In this document: piece by piece, positions 1-11,682 of the stretch | Numbering within the stretch: the stretch's first letter is position 1 | Layout of the letters: every line of letters starts with the position of its first letter | From: Chionis minor | Taxonomy: Eukaryota; Chordata; Aves; Charadriiformes; Chionididae | Length of the DNA stretch: 64,000 nucleotides | Assembly: GCA_013398295.1 (NCBI GenBank) | Contig: VZSF01006560.1 | Location: 434,001-498,000 of the forward strand | Reading direction: 5' to 3' | Position numbers and translations under genes: made by a program | The notes under the pieces: model-generated | Database searches by the model: none | What the model saw: only the letters and a program-made list of their open reading frames with translations | What the model was told of the DNA's origin: nothing

Positions 1-329
1 TGCCCCCAGGAGAGCACCCCACCAGGGGCTCAGCAGCACCGGAGGTGCAGGAAAGGGGCACCCACGGGTGCCACCCCTGTGGGTGCCTGCCCGTCAGCAT
101 TGCCATCCCTTCCTAGCTGCTCAGCGGGGAGCAGCAAGGCTGAGTGGTGGCTCAGCTTCCCTCCTCTTTTCCCTGTGGACACGCACGTGAATAATCACGT
201 TTTTCCTGCTTAATGTTTTCCTTTAAAAACATCGGGCTTGGCCCTCCCTGCGCTCTTCTGTGGGATTCATCAGAGCTGCAGGAACCCAGGCACAGTGACT
301 GGAGGAGCAAAGGTATCGGGCACTTAACA

Positions 330-545
330 GCAACTTCCCTTCTCTGAAATGTTTATTGGTCATTGACGTCAAGTAATTATTGAGAATTATTAATTAAGAA
401 AGCATTTAAGTGTGTTGCTTTTGTTGAGGTTTTGTCATTACAATTAGTTTATCGGCCAACAGGAGAAACATCAGCCTTTGCAGTTGCTTGGAGTGTAGCA
501 AAGCATCTATAATTAATTTCCGTTTCCGCAACAAACGATTTGCTT
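330..545. promoter_or_regulatory. Candidate enhancer: AT-rich patch with CRE and TAATTA sites
   Basis: In otherwise GC-rich DNA this patch is AT-rich and holds a full palindromic CRE (TGACGTCA, 364-371). TAATTA cores lie at 374-379, 391-396 and 510-515, and CAATTAG at 441-447. Such clustering is typical of conserved homeodomain-bound enhancers. The function is inferred from motifs only. Confidence 0.35.
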
Positions 546-2664
546 TGGGGACTTGCCTTTCTCCAGGTGTGCCAACCACAACAGCTCTGGAAACACCCAG
601 CCAAAGGGACCTCAAGAGGCCATCGGATGGGAACACCATGTCCCCACTAGCCTGTCAGAGGCAACTACGTGTGGATAGTGGCTCTTTTCGGGAAAGCATC
701 CTGGCTGGGCGCCCTGATCCTGGGGAGGGAGCTGCGGGATTAATGGGGTTGAGTCCCACAGTCTCTCCAGGGCCACCCAGCCAGGCTACTGTGCCACCCA
801 CTGCCGTGTCCCGGGCTCTCACGGCACCCACCTTCCCATGCTAGTGCTGGCGTCATGCTGCAGAGCATCTCACTGCGGCTGAGCGCTCAGGCACAGCGTC
901 ATCTGCAGCCTCCTGCGACGGGCAGTTCAGCACCCAAACCGTGTCACCAGAGCGTGTCCCCACGCGTGGGCACCCCTGTGATGCTCTGCCCCGAGGACTG
1001 GGCTCGGGGCGGGCAGAAGACCAGTGGGGCAGGACAGGAGATGGCTCTGCGCCCCACCTGGGGCACCTTGGGCAACTGCAGCCTCTGGGAGCTCCCAGCC
1101 CGTCTCCTACCAAACCACAGCTCACATGGCCAACCCCCCTTCCATAGGGACAGACTCCCCCCTTCCATAGGGGCAGCAGCAGGAGCCCTCCCAGAAGGGT
1201 TTGGCCCTTCTCACTTCACCCCATGCCCGCCCATGACTGGGAGGGCCACGGCAGGGGGAGGGAGCCATGCAGCCCTCTCCTCCCCAAGAAACCGGCCAAG
1301 GACCACGCGGGTGCAGACTTCGGAGCGCCGGTGCCTCCTCCCTCCCTGGCCCGGCTGACCTGCACGCCATGGCCATCAGACGGCGAGGCGTCCCACCAGC
1401 TGCACTTTGAAAGACATTTTCTTTTCATCTCCTTCCCATCCTAGGGAAGCGGCTGGCTCCTGGGTGACACCCAGAGGCACGGCTTTGGCAGCCCAGTGCT
1501 TTCCCCCAAGCCCCTCATATGCTGGCAGCAGCAGGCAGCTGGAGGGGCGAGCGGGGCCAGGGGGTGCCTGCCGACTGGGACAGCCCCACCAAGCACAAGA
1601 CAGGACCCAAGACTTGTGCTCGGAGTGGTCTGGGGCATGAATTGTGGCGGGTCATTGCTCCGTTATTTCCTGGGTCCTCTGGCCCAAGGGAACGTGACGC
1701 CATAGTGGGGCTGAGTCCTCATCTCTTGCAGCGCACTCTCCTCTTGTCACCTACTCTGCTCGGCCCCATCCTTGTACCCTGTCCCTGAGGGAACGCCAGC
1801 CTGGAAGGCCACCACGCTGTGCCTCCGAGCCAGTGTGAGCCCTGGGGAGCAGCACAGCTCCTCAGCGACCAGCGCACAGGGACAAGGTCCCTCTGCCACC
1901 CCATCCCAGCCACCTCAGCGCCCCCGCCTGCCCGCTGGCTCAGAGCCCCCCTCCTGGGGTGGGCAGGGCAGGACGGGCAGCAGCTCGGCACGCCGGCAGC
2001 CCCAGCACAGGGCATGCTCGGCCATGCACGTGCCCAGCACGCGTGGCAGGAGGTGACCCCGGCGGGCAGCACGGGCGCCGCGTGCTGCAACTCCTGCCGC
2101 GCCGGTGCATGCACACGCACGCCCCATGCACGCCTGCTCACGCAGACCTGATGCCAGCAGCAACGTGGCTGCCCCGGCACCCAAACACCCAGGCCTGGCC
2201 GGAGGGGATGGGATGGGATGGCCGGGAAGCAGGCTAACCCCGTGGGAGCCTGGGCTGCCTCTCGGCATGGCGGCTTGAGCCCTGCCCTGGGCTGGGATCC
2301 TGCCTCAGCGCAGGCAGAGCCGGGCAAGCCTCGGAATGGTCCCTCCAGCTGCCATTCCTGCCCGCTCCCGTCTCTGCTGGGGCACCGCTATTCCTTCCCT
2401 GGGAGAGCCAGGGTGCCAGGGGGTGGGAGAGAGGACAGGGGGGTGCTGGGGATGTGGGCAGGCTGCAGAGCTTGTTCCCCCGGAATGGCAGGCAGCGCAG
2501 CGGCAGCCTAGGAGTAGAAAATTCCTGCAGCCCTTCCATGGAGCAGGCGACGATGGCGCTCCCGGGCCGATGCTGGTGCAGCCCCCGGCAGCCCCGGTGC
2601 ACGCGCGCAGCCCCGAGCGCAGCACCAGGAGGGGCCGGCAGCCCCCATGCAGCAAGTGGGTCAG

Positions 2665-2675
2665 CTATATATAAA
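2665..2675 (+). promoter_or_regulatory. TATA-like / MEF2-like element
   Basis: CTATATATAAA fits both a TATA box and the MEF2 consensus (YTAWWWWTAR). No transcript or coding exon could be placed downstream, so a promoter role is unsupported. Confidence 0.2.
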
Positions 2676-3527
2676 CGGAGCAGCCCCAGCAGTGCCGGTA
2701 CCAGGCACCTTCCTGCCTTGCATCATTGCCACCCTAAAAACCATGGCCTGGGGACGGGGGCTGGCTCTGGCAGCCGTGAAATGCTGCCACGTTGCCAGAG
2801 GCACTGCTTAATCTGCTCCTTCAGAGCCATCACCCCGAGGGCTCCCAGCCCTGTGCCAGAGCAGCCACCATGGAGGCAGGGGGACCAGGTGGGACCGACA
2901 TCTGCTGGATGGATGCTCCCAGGAGGCCACGGCTGCGAGCTGTGTGCGTACTCCCCCGCACAGAGCAGGCCCCCGGGAGGGAGATTTCCAGTTCCATTTA
3001 TCGAAACCAGCAGCCCCAGCTCCCAAGCACCAAGGCAACAAGCTCAAACCCCCTCATTAGGGCCGGGCAGACACCTCCTGGGCCCGAGGCGCACAGGCAT
3101 GCCCGCTCGGCAGCGTGCACGCACGGGTTTGGCTCGGAGGGTGACGTTGAGCAGCCCCGGTGCAGCACAGCACTGGGTAAGGACGATGCGCGGCAGAGTC
3201 GTTTAGTCCCAGTGCCCCCAGTTCGCCGCACCCCAGGGGCAGATGCCTTCCCCAGTGCAACCTGCCCCCCCTCAGCAGCACCATCGCGGTTTGTGGGTCC
3301 AGTGAATCTGGACCTGGAGAGCAGGAGAGGCACAGGGTGGGCTGCTTCGGGGTGCTGCCCCCTTCACAGCCTTGCCGGCACCGTGCCGGAGGAGAGGGCT
3401 GGTGTTCATCCTGCACCCCCGCGAGCAGCTGGAAAAGCCCTTTGCAGCCTGCAGGTCTCCAGTTGTCTACAGTCAAACCTCACCAGCCTCTCACCCAGCC
3501 CGGAGGGTTGATTATTAAGGAAAAACA

Positions 3528-3551
3528 CTTTAATGAGGCAGCTCATTAAAG
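3528..3551. repeat. Perfect inverted repeat with paired TAAT cores
   Basis: CTTTAATGAG and CTCATTAAAG are exact reverse complements separated by four bases (GCAG). Each arm has a homeodomain-type TTAATGA core. It could bind a homeodomain dimer, or be chance. Confidence 0.6.
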
Positions 3552-4266
3552 GCAGGAACAGATTAGCCCAGGAACCTGAGGAACTCTGACTGCCGAGTTC
3601 GAGAATAGGAGAAATAAGCCTTTCCCTGGCAGTGGTAAGAGATGCTGCCTCAAAGTGGTGGGCTGAACCCACAGATCCTCAAAGCCCTTTCAAAGCCCTT
3701 GCACCCTCCCAGGAGTCTGCATGCGCTCGGAAGATGGAAGATGCCGGGAAGGGAGGACCATAGCTTGAAACCTACAGAAACACCCACTGAAATAGAAGTG
3801 GAAAATACTCCATCCCCGAGAGCCAAGTTCAGGCACTGCTTCTTCCACTGATCAAACAAAATCCCAGCACCAGCGTGGACTTCCAGCAGGGATGCTCCAG
3901 GGAGAAAGCCTTTGGCGTGACACAGCCCTGCTGGACAGGAGCGACGTGGGAGGAGAGGCAAAAGCTAGCAGAGTTCAGAGTTACAGTCACCAGAGAAAAA
4001 TTAACCCTGGAAAAAAAGTCCCGCTCCATTTCCCACTGCAGGGAAAGGTTTGCAGACCCTCTCCCTCCACAGCCGAATGCCACGCCGGCCAGCGGTGGAA
4101 GCGCGGGGCGAGTGGGGCACCCCGGGAGGTCAGGGTTACCTCGAAGCCTCTTGGGCAGCAGGGAGAAGAATCAGGCCTGTGCAATGGCTGTTATGAATGA
4201 AGGTGGGAACGGTGCTGCTAAAGATAACTTTGTGAACAGGTACTATTAATAGCAATACTATAGGGC

Positions 4267-4284
4267 TTTTTTTTTTTTTTTTTT
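4267..4284. repeat. Poly-T tract (18 T)
   Basis: An uninterrupted run of T. No retroelement body could be recognised beside it. Confidence 0.9.
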
Positions 4285-7200
4285 GTTCTTTTTCTGCAAG
4301 GCTCTCTCCAGGATTGGTGAACGCTAATGGATCGGGCCCTGCTACAACACCAGGGAAGCGACCGTGCGTGTGCATCGCTGGAGCCCAGCAGCAGACGGAT
4401 GCCCTCGAGGAATGAGGACCAGCAGCAAGTGGCCGACTGAGCCGGCCACCCGCCACGGCAGACCAGCGCCGTTCGGGTGCTCAGACCGAGGATCCCGTGC
4501 GGGAGCTGCTGGCGAGGCTGCCGCCGTGCCGGTTTCCATGACGACTTCAGCACTTGGCGCGAGATGGAGATGACAGGATCAGCCAGGAAAGTAACCGAGC
4601 GGAGCTGGCATCCTCTGTCTGCTGCGGCCGGCGGCACAGCCCTGCCAGCCCTGCGCGGCCGGCTGGCACAGGGTGAAGCCCCGGGAGCCTCCAGGCATCT
4701 GGGTCCCCCTCTCCTGACAGGACATGCGCTGGCTGCCAGTTGTCCCCGTGAAGCGGAGCCTGCCCGTCCCACCGATCCCTCCCCGACACCTCCGTGAAAG
4801 TGCAGTCCGGGTGCCGACCCCCAGCCCCACGCTGGCTGGGCGCATACCCAGCGCTGGGAGCACCTGGCGGGGATTGTGTCCCTGGCTCCCCCTCCCCAGT
4901 GCTGCATTTCCACTCCCGGTGGGGCCGTCTCGCCGGCGGCATCGCCTCCAAGCACGCACATCCCTTCACGCCCCGGATTGCGGCATCCGTCGGGGCCAGC
5001 CGGTGCAGCAGGCAGCCTGGCAGGGCGGTACTGGCCTCCCCTCTGCAGCTCAAGGAGATGCTGCAGGCTGGGGCTGAGCTGGCACCGGGGCCAGCCAAGC
5101 CTGGCAGCACCAGCCTGCACCGAGACAACCCTGGTCCTCACCGGCCCTCGGCCCCCACGGAGGCTTTCCCTGGCTTCCAGGTCACCTAAGATGAAGCGCT
5201 CCAGCCAGACGTGCTCAGTCAGAGGTCCAGGGACACCACGGAGCAGTGGGGAACCGAACACCTGCGGCGTATGACTCCCCAGCTGGCACGGTCTGTCCCC
5301 CCCCCAGCCCCAGAAGCCACCGGTGCCCAGCCGAGGAGCGCTCCCCGGGGACTGCATCCCTCGCCAAGCCACCGCACGTGGCTGCTGCTTTCCCAGGCTG
5401 CTGGTGGAGAGCGCGCGGGGCCGGGACAGTGTGGCGGGCGGCTGGGACCCTCGGCACCCCCTCCCACCCGCACACAGGATCCTGCCGTGCGCCCTTTTAT
5501 TCCAGCAGTGCAATTAGCCTTGCTGACCCCTGAAATCCTCAGCCTCTCTAAGCAGCCATGCATTAAATCCCGGATCCAAGAGTGGAAATAGACTTCGTAA
5601 AAGGCTTATGGCCCTATTTATTACATTTTACGCATGACGGAGTCCGACAGCACGGCAACGGCGCTGCGGTTGGCGCTGGCTCTGCCTCCACGCCAAGGCA
5701 GACGGACAGACGGACGGGCAGGGTCTGAGGCAGGCATCAGAGTCTTGGCGGGTGTCTCCTCCTGGCTGGGCTTGGGTTGCCAGCTGAGTGCTCCCTCAGA
5801 TGCAGGCAGGCGGGGATATCGATCTAGATGAAAGCTAACACCGCTCTCAGGGCTGGGTAACCATATCTGCCGCACATTTGTATTCCTTGGAGCAGGGCGG
5901 GAGGGCTGCAGCCATCTGCCGGAGCAGCTCGGGGATCCTGGGGACGCTGTGAGCCCTCCAGCCGGATCTCCAGTGCTGCCTCCTCCCATTTCAACGCACA
6001 GCCTTTACCTTCTCTATTCCACCTCCACCTTGCTAGGGCCAAACAACACGGACCCAAGGAGGGCATCGCTAACACAGCAGGGTCCTTCCTTCAGACCCGG
6101 GCCACCGGTGGGGCTGCCACGGGGCCGACCGTGCCTGGTCCCTGCCTGTGTGATGGGAGACGAAGAGCCGTCGTGCACGGTTGCACAAGGGCACTGTGTG
6201 GAGCCAGTGTGCGTGTGCTCACCGACACCTCCCCGGGGGTCCCACCATTTAGCCAGGTGGCTCCTGTCCTGGTGGCACGGCAGGAGTGGCAGAGGACCCT
6301 GCGCACCAGAGCAAGCATCGGTGCGAGGCTGCTCAGCTCAGAGCTGGGCAGAGGGCCTGGCGAGGGGCAGGGATAGGCAGCAGGCAGACGGGGAGGTATT
6401 CAGACATGCCTCCACCCGCAAGCCGTGGCGTGCAGAGGGAGCAACAAGAAAAGCACAGAGAAGAAGGCTCAAATAGCTGAGGGACCCTCTGCTTTCCTGC
6501 GGCAAACATAAGGAATCAATCCTTTCTGCACATTTCCATTGCAAGACAGATTGGGGAGCCCCTGCAGCAGCGCCGGGCAGCCAGGCGCTCGCTGTCGGCA
6601 CCGCAAAGCGGGGAGGAGCAGAGGGGGCACACAACAGTGCCCCCTCCATGCACCGCTAAGTAGCCAGCTGCAGGGACTCAAGCATCACACCATGTGCTCC
6701 ATGCCCCAACTATCCATACTGGCACATCGGCACACACAGACCCAAACAGCAGCTCCCCGCTTCCTCGGAAGGGACCCACAGCACCCTCATCATGGGGCAG
6801 TCGGAAACAAAAGCAAATGTCCCCCCTGTGCTCCTCTGAGATACTCCGTTTCCATCAAAATTTGGTGTGATGTGCAAGCCTTGCTCATCCCAGGTGGTAC
6901 ACGAGAAGCCCACCATGCCATGTGGGCACGCTAGTGAGGTGGTCAGACCACCACTCAGGCAAACCCCTCTCTTGTGCTCACACTGAAGGCAACAAGGGGT
7001 CTTGTACTGAGAAGCAGAAGCAGGTCTGCGGGTTGTGCTCAGTGCCCAGATCCTGCTGCCGCCTGCATCTTGGCCAGGCGTACGGGTCCCAGTGCCCACG
7101 AAGGTGAGGAGCACACGTCCCTGCCAAAGGGAATGGCACCCGTCGGGCATCTCTCAGCTCGGCATTTCAAAGGGGTTAGTCCTATGGCTTTCACTAAAAC

Positions 7201-7746
7201 AGCTCAAAGGACTTTGATGCCTGTGGTGCCCTGTACACCTAAGGGCAGAAGAACCTTTGCCCTTCCTTGCCTTTCTACCCAACCCCACGTCACAGCGGTG
7301 GCTCTGCTCCAGCAGCCTGAATGATCACCTTGAGGTGCTGCAGCCCCACGGAGCCCTTTGGCAGGGCAGGACCTGGAGGGTTCGCCCCATAGCTCAGCTC
7401 TGCTTCTGTGCTTTGGAGCACGGCTCCTTCCTCCAAGGGGAGGCAACAGCATGTTAGCAAACAGCATGTTTGGGCATAGATGGGCTCTGGCCTCAAAAGG
7501 CATCGAGGCATTTCTAAAAAAACCTGCAGTTCACATCTCAGCAGGTTCCCGCTGCTCCACCACCCTGTGAAGCCCAGTCGCTGCCGCCTGCTCCTCGCTG
7601 CCCTGGGGTGGCCACAAGCCCACCCTGCTAATGGCAGGGGACTAACCCCCCCGGCTTGATTGAAAGAGGTTTAAACTCCCCCTAACACCCGTCCACAAAG
7701 GTCCCATACCCACCAGGGCACTCGCAGGCTAATCCTCCCTCCAGAG

Positions 7747-7762
7747 CAGCTGCTATATTTAG
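7747..7762. promoter_or_regulatory. Composite E-box and MEF2-type site
   Basis: CAGCTG (7747-7752) is followed without a gap by CTATATTTAG, a full MEF2 consensus (7753-7762). Adjacent E-box and MEF2 sites are a hallmark of muscle enhancers. Activity is inferred. Confidence 0.4.
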
Positions 7763-9698
7763 GTATCTAAATGCAACAGAGCAGCTCTTTCCAAAAAAGA
7801 GTTAGTTTGGGTTACATAAATACAGAGAGGAACTTGAAAGCTGTGTTTCCAGGTCCTTGCACGGCCATAAAAGCGAGCAGCAGAGACGGGGACAGTCTCC
7901 CCCCCGATAATCTGCCTTTCATTTATTTTCAACTCAGCTGGATGTGGTTTCCAGCTCCTCTGGGCAGAGGGGCAGCAGGCGAGCGGTGCAAGCGGAGAGG
8001 AGGGACCCCGGGCAAGCGGACCCTCAAGGGCAGCTCCTGGTCACCACAGGGAGGCAGCGGCACGGGGTCTGCCAATGCACCCCATCCTGGGTGTGCTGAC
8101 ATGGGAAGGGAGAAGCCATCGCTGCAGGCAGGCCAGGCAGCACAATGCTACCATGGGCAGGAGGAGCCAACAGAAGTAAATAAACTGAGCAGCTCCAGCC
8201 CTCCCCATCAGTCCCTGTCCTAACAAGCCCCCACGCGACATCTGTCCCCCCTCAGCTGCCGGCTTCCTTCCTCCTGCATCCACTTCCACATCCAGAAGCC
8301 TCTGGTCCCAGGAGGAGAGGAGACACACGTGCACAAGCATGTCCCACACCCCTACGGCTGCGGACCCCAAGCCCTGGGGCTGCGGGGTGGGGGCTGCCCC
8401 CGTGCCCCAGCTCGGCTGCTGGCGTGGGGAGCTGGGCAGGGGTGGCTGCTGGTCATCAGCAAAGCAGCATCCCCACCAGAGCTGGGTGGTTTCTGGGGAC
8501 ACATACCACGTGCTTTCGTTTTCAAAATATATATAAATAGACATACTTATTCCTTCCTAAAAGGACACTGCCACGAGAAAAGAAAGAAAAAAAAAAAAGG
8601 GCGCCTCAAATACCATCCAACCTTTCAGTCTGAGAAAACCACACAGTTCTCACAGGCTTGAGTTCTGTTACCTGGGAAATGGGTTTTAGCACCCAAAACC
8701 CACATGCTCCAGTCTCCTGGTGGGGCCCACAGAGAGACAGAAACTTCCTTTTTAAGAAAAACATTTGCAGTTTTTTCTTCTCATTATTAGCACAGTTAGG
8801 TCGTGACTATCTGTGTGCAAGCTTGCTCGCAAGGAGAAACGATGCTGGTTGGTTTAAACCTCCAGCTCCAGCTATGCGGAGCTCTGGGGTTTGTGCCATT
8901 CAAGGGAAGGTTTAAAAATCCTCCCATCATCAAGGTGCTGGAAGGCGGATCTGAGCCGCACATACCTGGCACAGGCAGGGCTGCGGGCCCCGGAGCAGAG
9001 GGGGAAAGGAAGGCAGCTAAGAAGCTGCGGTTTAAAGGGAGTCAACAGGAATGCAAAGTTTGATTAGCTTGAAGCCAAGGGCCGTGGAAGCTGCAAACGC
9101 TTGCACCGAGGCTGTGCAAGTCCCAGGAAATCAGGAAAGAAGGGACTTGAGCTGGAACAAAGTTCAGCCCCGCCGCGCTGGGTGCCAGGTGAGCAACCTC
9201 TGTGTGGCAGGAAAGGGCACCACCGGCTCGCCTGGCACGAACCACCGCGCCCCCATGTCCTGCCCTGCCCTCCGCCAGTGCTGCCGGAGAGCTGGCAGAG
9301 CCTCGATCCTCCCGGATCCGCCAGGCTCTCCCCCTGCTCCGAGCCCAGGGAGCGCACGCTCCGTCCGGGCAACATGCGAGGACGGCGGCCACGCCAGCCC
9401 TGCGCCTCTTCCCTCTGCGGAGAAAAGGGAAGCCAGAGCCTGCCCCTGCGTTGGTCTTCAAGGGGAAGTGTGCGAGTGCGATGTTTTACACCTCCAGCTC
9501 CTTGCTGTTATCCAAGCATGTGTAAAACCACCACCCCAGCTGCAATCAGCGCTGCTCTTTGCTCTAACCCAGCCTGCCCGCTGCAGGGCTGGCCGGAGCT
9601 CAGCCCCATCAGTCTCGTGTGCATGCAAAGGGTCACGGCAGTATCCCGCTGGGATGTTTCCTGAAACACCCCACCGCCACATTTGCACTTTCTTCATT

Positions 9699-9726
9699 AA
9701 AAAAAAAAAACCCAAAACCCAAAAAA
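9699..9726. repeat. A-rich low-complexity tract
   Basis: Twelve A followed by CCCAAAACCC and more A. No SINE body is recognisable upstream. Confidence 0.8.
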
Positions 9727-11318
9727 CAACGTAACCCACTCCTATCTAGGTGCTTTGGCTAAAAATGAAGCTAGAAAGGGCTCAGCAAGACAGCTGCCAA
9801 GGCTGGGGGACAGGGACCACGCTGCCTGCTCCCGGCACCCCAGCTCTCCGTGCCGAGGACAGCTGGGGCTGCTCCGGTCACCGGTCCCCTCGTGGCAGAA
9901 CAACCAGGTCCCCAGCTGTCCCTCGCAGGCAGCGAAACCTGCAGGTCCCCCTCATCCGGGCAGGAGGGAGGAGAAGAAACATGATTAGAGGCAGCTGCGC
10001 TTCCTTCCGTCCGCAAGGCGCAGCTGGCCACCCCAGCACGCTGCTCCGCTGCAGCACAGCCCCGGCTCAGCCCCCCACCTGTGCCAGGATGCTCTGCCCT
10101 CTCCCCTCCATCTCCCCCCGCCACAGGATTTCCTTGCTCTTGATGTGCATGAAAATTAGGAAATGAGGGTTCCTCGGGGACTAGGTGGGGAAGGCAGCTT
10201 TTGGCAGGGGTAGGGGGGAGCAGAAAGGATGACACCTCCCACACCGCTCGCCTGCCACCTCACATGCCGGGGTGGAATGGGGTCCCCAAATGAATGCCAG
10301 GGGGAGCAGAAGTGACAGCAGCGATGAACTTGCTGCAAACTGAAACAGGAACCGAGGAGCCCAACCAGTGGCGCTGGCTCAGCAGAAGGGGCTGTTTCGG
10401 CCGGCGTGCTCCCTGCCGCTGCAGGCAGCGACCGCAGGGCGCAGAAGCAGTGCAGAGGAAGAATTTAGAAAATGCATCTCGGTAAAGATATGCTGCCCTG
10501 CAACCGTAGTGGCTGCAAGAGCTCGAGACACTCGTTTTATCCTCCGCCACCTCAGCACAAAAACATCCATATAAAGCATGTCCTGCTCGGTCCCAGGGGA
10601 GGGGAGAAGTGTCACATCAGCCCTCCCGACACACAGGGGTCTCTCCCGCGTCAGCCCCCATCACACAGGCTCCCCCTCGCCAAGGGCAGAGGCTTTCTGC
10701 TCCCCCCTGCGAGGGCAAATGCCTGCCTCTTCGCCACCTGGGTGGGCAGGGTGCCACGGGAGGGGTAGGTACGCACGGGAGGATATAAAAAAGCTCCTGT
10801 GATACTTCCTCAGGATCCTCATCCTGCTCCCTGGGCGCACAAGGCTGAGGAGCATCCTCCCCCACAGAGCCCTCCTCTGCGTGGGGGGAGGGCACCCAGC
10901 ACCCGCCAGCTTCCCCTAGGGACGGCAGGGATGCAAGATAAGCAAAGCATTTTCCCTGAGCCCCACACGGCTTCCCAGGAGCCAGCAGCGATCAAAGGTT
11001 AGTCTGGCTACTGGATGGGGCCATCCCAAAGAGCCCCCGGGGCTGCCACAGTCTCCAGACCCCTCACCAGCAGATACCACACAAGGGAACCCCTCCCCGG
11101 GGGGGTGGGTTTCCAGCTCTTACAGGGCCAAGAGATTTCCTTGTCTCAATTCTGCAGTGAATGGGTTTAAAATAGCAATTTGCAGCGGCTCAACCCTGGC
11201 TGTTGCCTCTGCCCGGGGAGGTGCGGAGAGACGGAGCAGGGTCAGGACGGGGCTGGCGAGACCCTGAGTGCAGCCAGATCCCTGCAAAGTCCTTCAGCAT
11301 TTCTTGGAAGATCCCATT

Positions 11319-11377
11319 ATAAAAAAAAAAACAACCCAAAAAACAACACACAAAACCCAATAAATAAATAAATAAAC
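11319..11377. repeat. A-rich tract with (AAAT)n
   Basis: A run of A, then mixed A/C, then four AAAT units near 11361-11376. Low-complexity sequence. Confidence 0.8.
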
Positions 11378-11657
11378 AGTAAATTGTGAGCCAGAGCTCA
11401 GGAAAAGTGCTGAAAAGCAGAACAGCCGAGCGATAAGGGTAGGGAAACACATTCCCTACCCATTCCATGCCTCCGGTGCGGCTGCCCCTGGAAGTAGGTC
11501 ATTACCTCACCTGACCACCCACCCCATTAACTTCAACCTTTAGTCTCTGGCTCTTTACTACAAGCAGAGGCAGCTTAAAACGTCCTCTTCCAGGCACTGG
11601 CAAGAGGGTGGCTCGCCAGGCAGCGGGCAGGTGGTGGGAACCTGCCCTCCCCAGCAT

Positions 11658-11682
11658 GGCACGGCACGGCACGGCACGGCAC
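11658..11682. repeat. (GGCAC)5 microsatellite
   Basis: Five exact tandem copies of the pentamer GGCAC. Confidence 0.9.

Noticed and set aside
2665..2720. TATA box with a start region
   Set aside because: No recognisable first exon or coding sequence follows. The motif also fits MEF2 and occurs by chance in AT words.
4218..5513. 431-codon open frame on the minus strand
   Set aside because: GC-driven. The translation is rich in Ala, Gly, Pro and Arg, with no domain and no splice-compatible neighbours. The same holds for 30415-31638, 33653-34759, 36477-37532 and 11608-12414.
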